From NCBI GenBank assembly GCA_919902475.1, contig CAKKRA010000011.1, positions 1 to 6,227 of the forward strand: DNA of 6,227 bases, in the 5' to 3' direction. The DNA comes from Nitrospiria bacterium (GTDB taxonomy: Bacteria; Nitrospirota; CAKKRA01; 9FT-COMBO-42-15). The position numbers and the translations under genes were made by a program. Shown piece after piece: positions 3,897 to 6,227 of this stretch. The notes under the pieces are model-generated. The model did not search any database, was not told the origin of the DNA, and was given only the letters and a program-made list of their open reading frames with translations. Each line of letters opens with the position of its first letter. Position 1 is the first letter of the stretch.

Positions 3897-5795
3897 ATGG
3901 GTTTGTTAGAAAAAATAGATTCTCCTGAAGATTTAAAAAAGATAGATAGGAATGACCTCCCGCGTCTTGCAGATGAAATCAGGGAGACAATTATTGATGT
4001 TGTCTCTAAAAACGGCGGCCACCTTGCATCCAATCTTGGTTCAGTAGAGCTTTCTGTTGCACTTCATTATGTTTTTAACGCACCCCATGACCAGATTATC
4101 TGGGATGTGGGTCATCAGGCATATACGCATAAAATCCTTACAGGGAGGAGAGAGGCCTTTCATACACTCAGGCAGTTTAACGGAATAAGCGGATTTCCAA
4201 GAAGGGAGGAGAGCAGATACGATGTCTTTAATGTCGGGCACAGCGGCACATCTATATCTGCTGCACTTGGAAAGGCAGTTGCAAGGGATTTTCTTGGTGA
4301 GAATTATAAAGTTATTGCAGTAATAGGCGACGGTTCAATGACAGCAGGCCTTGCCTTCGAGGCATTGAATCAGGCAGGGCATCTGAAAAAGGATATTATT
4401 GTTATCCTGAATGACAATGAGATGTCCATATCCAAAAATGTTGGCGCCCTGTCTGCATACCTGAACCGCATCATGACAGGCCAGTTTTATACAAGGGTGA
4501 AGAAAGAGACAGAGCATATCTTAAAAAATATACCTAAGATCGGCGAGTCCATGTTGAAAGCAGCAAAGGTGGCAGAGGAATCTGTTAAGGGTCTGATTGC
4601 GCCAGGGATGCTCTTTGAAGAGATGGGTTTTAATTATGTCGGTCCTATTGACGGCCACCGCATAGATCACCTAATAAACACCTTTGAGAACATCAAGAAG
4701 CTGTCAGAGCCGATATTAATACATGTTGTAACAAAGAAGGGCAAGGGTTATAAGTTTGCGGAAAAAGACCCTGCATTCTTCCATGGTCCTCCGCCATTTT
4801 ATATAGAAACAGGAGAGGCAAGAAAGAAGAGCCCTGTTCCTTCTTATACAAAGATATTTGGTGATACAATAATAAGGATTGCAAGAGAGGATAAAAAAGT
4901 AATTGCCATATCTGCAGCAATGCCTGAAGGCACAGGACTGGACAGGTTCACAAAAGAATTCCCAGACAGATTTTATGATGTTGGCATTGCAGAGCAGCAC
5001 GGAGTAACCTTTGCAGCAGGCCTCTCAACAAAGGGCTTCAAACCTGTTGTTGCAATATATTCTACATTCCTGCAGCGCGCCTATGACCAGATTGTCCATG
5101 ATGTATGCCTTCAGAATTTGCCTGTTGTCTTTGCAATGGACAGGGCTGGCATCGTTGGAGAGGACGGTCCTACACATCACGGCGCTTTTGATATTGCTTA
5201 TCTCAGGCATATTCCGAATATGGTGATAATGGCGCCTAAGGATGAGAATGAACTTCAGCACATGCTCTATACAGCAGTAAACCATAACGGTCCGATTGCC
5301 ATCCGCTATCCGAGGGGAGAGGGCATGGGTGTCTCTCTGGATAGAGATTTAAAAAGGATTGAGATAGGAAAGGGAGAGATTATATTAGATGGTGATGATG
5401 TGGCAATCATTGCCATTGGAAATACAGTGTATCCTGCCCTTGATGCTGCATCAAGACTGAGGGAGGAGGGCATCTCGGTTGCTGTTATGAATGCCAGATT
5501 TGTAAAGCCCCTTGATAAAGAATTGATTGTGGATATAGCAGGGAGGGTGAAGGGGATTATAACTATTGAGGAACATTCTTTGTCAGGCGGCTTTGGAAGT
5601 GCAGTGCTTGAGCTTCTTTCAGAAGAGGATATTAAAATAAAGGTAAAGAGGCTCGGTCTTCCTGATAAATACATTGAACATGGGACGCAGAAGATTTTAA
5701 GGCAGAAATACGGCCTTGACAGTGATGGGATTTATCAAAGTGTGAAAGAAATTTTTGCAGGTGTGTATGATAATTCCCATGTGCAGCAGAGGTAA
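3897..5795 (+). CDS. dxs: 1-deoxy-D-xylulose-5-phosphate synthase
   Basis: DXS condenses pyruvate with glyceraldehyde 3-phosphate, releasing CO2, to give 1-deoxy-D-xylulose 5-phosphate. It is the entry and main flux-control step of the MEP isoprenoid pathway and also supplies thiamine and pyridoxal synthesis. The 632 residues are full length. The thiamine diphosphate domain has GGHLASNLG (40-48, His42), WDVGHQAYTHKILTGRR (69-85, His73), and GDGSMTAG (144-151) with Asp145 and Asn174 of NDNEMS as Mg2+ ligands. The pyrimidine-binding domain has YDVGIAEQH (360-368) with catalytic Glu366, then STFLQRAYDQ (389-398), DRAGIVGEDGPTHHG (415-429) and IRYPRGEG (469-476). A transketolase C-terminal domain follows (about 500-620, EEHSLSGGFGSA at 558-569). 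No key residue is missing. ATG at 3897 is preceded by AGAGGA 12 bases away, so translation may rely partly on coupling to ispA. The stop abuts tlyA. Confidence 0.97.
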   Translation: MGLLEKIDSPEDLKKIDRNDLPRLADEIRETIIDVVSKNGGHLASNLGSVELSVALHYVFNAPHDQIIWDVGHQAYTHKILTGRREAFHTLRQFNGISGFPRREESRYDVFNVGHSGTSISAALGKAVARDFLGENYKVIAVIGDGSMTAGLAFEALNQAGHLKKDIIVILNDNEMSISKNVGALSAYLNRIMTGQFYTRVKKETEHILKNIPKIGESMLKAAKVAEESVKGLIAPGMLFEEMGFNYVGPIDGHRIDHLINTFENIKKLSEPILIHVVTKKGKGYKFAEKDPAFFHGPPPFYIETGEARKKSPVPSYTKIFGDTIIRIAREDKKVIAISAAMPEGTGLDRFTKEFPDRFYDVGIAEQHGVTFAAGLSTKGFKPVVAIYSTFLQRAYDQIVHDVCLQNLPVVFAMDRAGIVGEDGPTHHGAFDIAYLRHIPNMVIMAPKDENELQHMLYTAVNHNGPIAIRYPRGEGMGVSLDRDLKRIEIGKGEIILDGDDVAIIAIGNTVYPALDAASRLREEGISVAVMNARFVKPLDKELIVDIAGRVKGIITIEEHSLSGGFGSAVLELLSEEDIKIKVKRLGLPDKYIEHGTQKILRQKYGLDSDGIYQSVKEIFAGVYDNSHVQQR

Positions 5796-6227
5796 ATGGC
5801 AAAGGTTCGTCTTGATAAATTTTTGTTTGATACAGGCTTTGCCTCAACTATAGAATCCAGCCGTGCATTGATTATGGCAGGCAAGGTTTTGGTCAACGGC
5901 CAGAAGATAGATAAAGCAGGCGCATTGATAGATTCAGACGCTGACATCAGAATTGTTGGCGAGGAAATAAAATATGTAAGCAGGGGCGGAATAAAGCTTG
6001 AGAAGGCGATCTTAGAATTTAAGGTAGATGTAAAAGATAAGGTCTGTATTGATATCGGCGCATCAACAGGCGGCTTTACAGACTGTCTTCTGCGATCAGG
6101 CGCAAAAAAGGTATATGCTGTGGATGTTGGCTATGGCCTGCTTGCATGGAAGCTTAGAAATGATCCGAGGATTGTAAATATAGAAAAGACAAATATCCGC
6201 TACTTAGATAAATCCCTTATAAAAGAG
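5796..6227 (+). CDS. tlyA: TlyA family rRNA (cytidine-2'-O)-methyltransferase, 3' end cut by window
   Basis: TlyA enzymes have an RNA-binding S4 domain followed by an FtsJ-like Rossmann methyltransferase. In Mycobacterium they 2'-O-methylate cytidines of 16S and 23S rRNA; older annotations call them hemolysin A. The window holds the first 144 of about 240-270 residues, with no stop before its end. The S4 domain covers about 3-60 (RLDKFLFDTGFASTIESSRA, then GKVLVNGQKIDKAG). The hallmark linker YVSRGGIKLEKA is at 60-71. The SAM-binding motif DIGASTGGFTDCLL (86-99) is followed by VYAVDVGYGLLAWKLRNDPR (106-125) and the E-K-T-N-I-R motif (130-135), all highly typical. The ATG at 5796 directly follows the dxs TAA with AGAGG (5788-5792) overlapping the end of dxs, implying coupled translation. 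dxs-tlyA adjacency is common in bacteria. Confidence 0.94.
   Translation, partial: MAKVRLDKFLFDTGFASTIESSRALIMAGKVLVNGQKIDKAGALIDSDADIRIVGEEIKYVSRGGIKLEKAILEFKVDVKDKVCIDIGASTGGFTDCLLRSGAKKVYAVDVGYGLLAWKLRNDPRIVNIEKTNIRYLDKSLIKE

Noticed and set aside
5306..5674. Minus-strand open frame of 122 codons inside dxs
   Set aside because: It is a shadow of the conserved dxs coding sequence; the composition follows the plus-strand codons.

Overview
The window looks like chromosomal DNA of an uncultured, AT-rich Gram-negative-type bacterium. It is full of ATA, AGA and AGG codons and has clear Shine-Dalgarno sites. Two housekeeping neighbourhoods are present: trmD / SPOUT methyltransferase / rplS and xseB / ispA / dxs / tlyA. 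These gene orders, together with the small protein gene between them, suggest a Nitrospirota or former Deltaproteobacteria relative. That placement is inference from gene order and memory of families; no rRNA or marker search was possible.

Left block (1-1654, + strand): the first open frame is a chimera. About 67 codons resembling the C-terminal end of a peptide-type ABC transporter solute-binding protein run in frame into the C-terminal part of TrmD, the tRNA(m1G37) methyltransferase. The TrmD N-terminal domain is missing. The frame overlaps a SPOUT RNA methyltransferase of the type seen beside trmD in Thermotoga, which overlaps rplS (ribosomal protein L19) by 4 bases. A strong intrinsic terminator closes the block.

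Middle block (1655-2700): just after the terminator lies a large imperfect palindrome (about 1701-1853). Each of its arms carries its own hairpin and two copies of a GATTACACAGAT unit. Its right arm reaches the stop codon of a minus-strand gene (2248-1850) for a 132-residue protein of unknown function built from two copies of a roughly 51-residue unit. That gene has its own promoter (2367-2340) and uses only CGN arginine codons, unlike the AGA/AGG-rich genes around it. About 330 bases without a recognisable gene follow.

Right block (2699-6227, + strand): a promoter-like pair precedes a tight operon of xseB (TTG start), ispA, dxs and tlyA. Gene junctions are 1 base overlapping, 4 bases apart and directly abutting; tlyA runs off the window end. 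DXS makes 1-deoxy-D-xylulose 5-phosphate, the first step of the MEP isoprenoid pathway, and IspA condenses the resulting C5 units into farnesyl (or longer) diphosphate. XseB is the small subunit of exonuclease VII and TlyA an rRNA 2'-O-methyltransferase; this mixed operon is common in bacteria.

The items most worth a second look are the trmD chimera, the nested palindrome and the duplicated small protein beside it.
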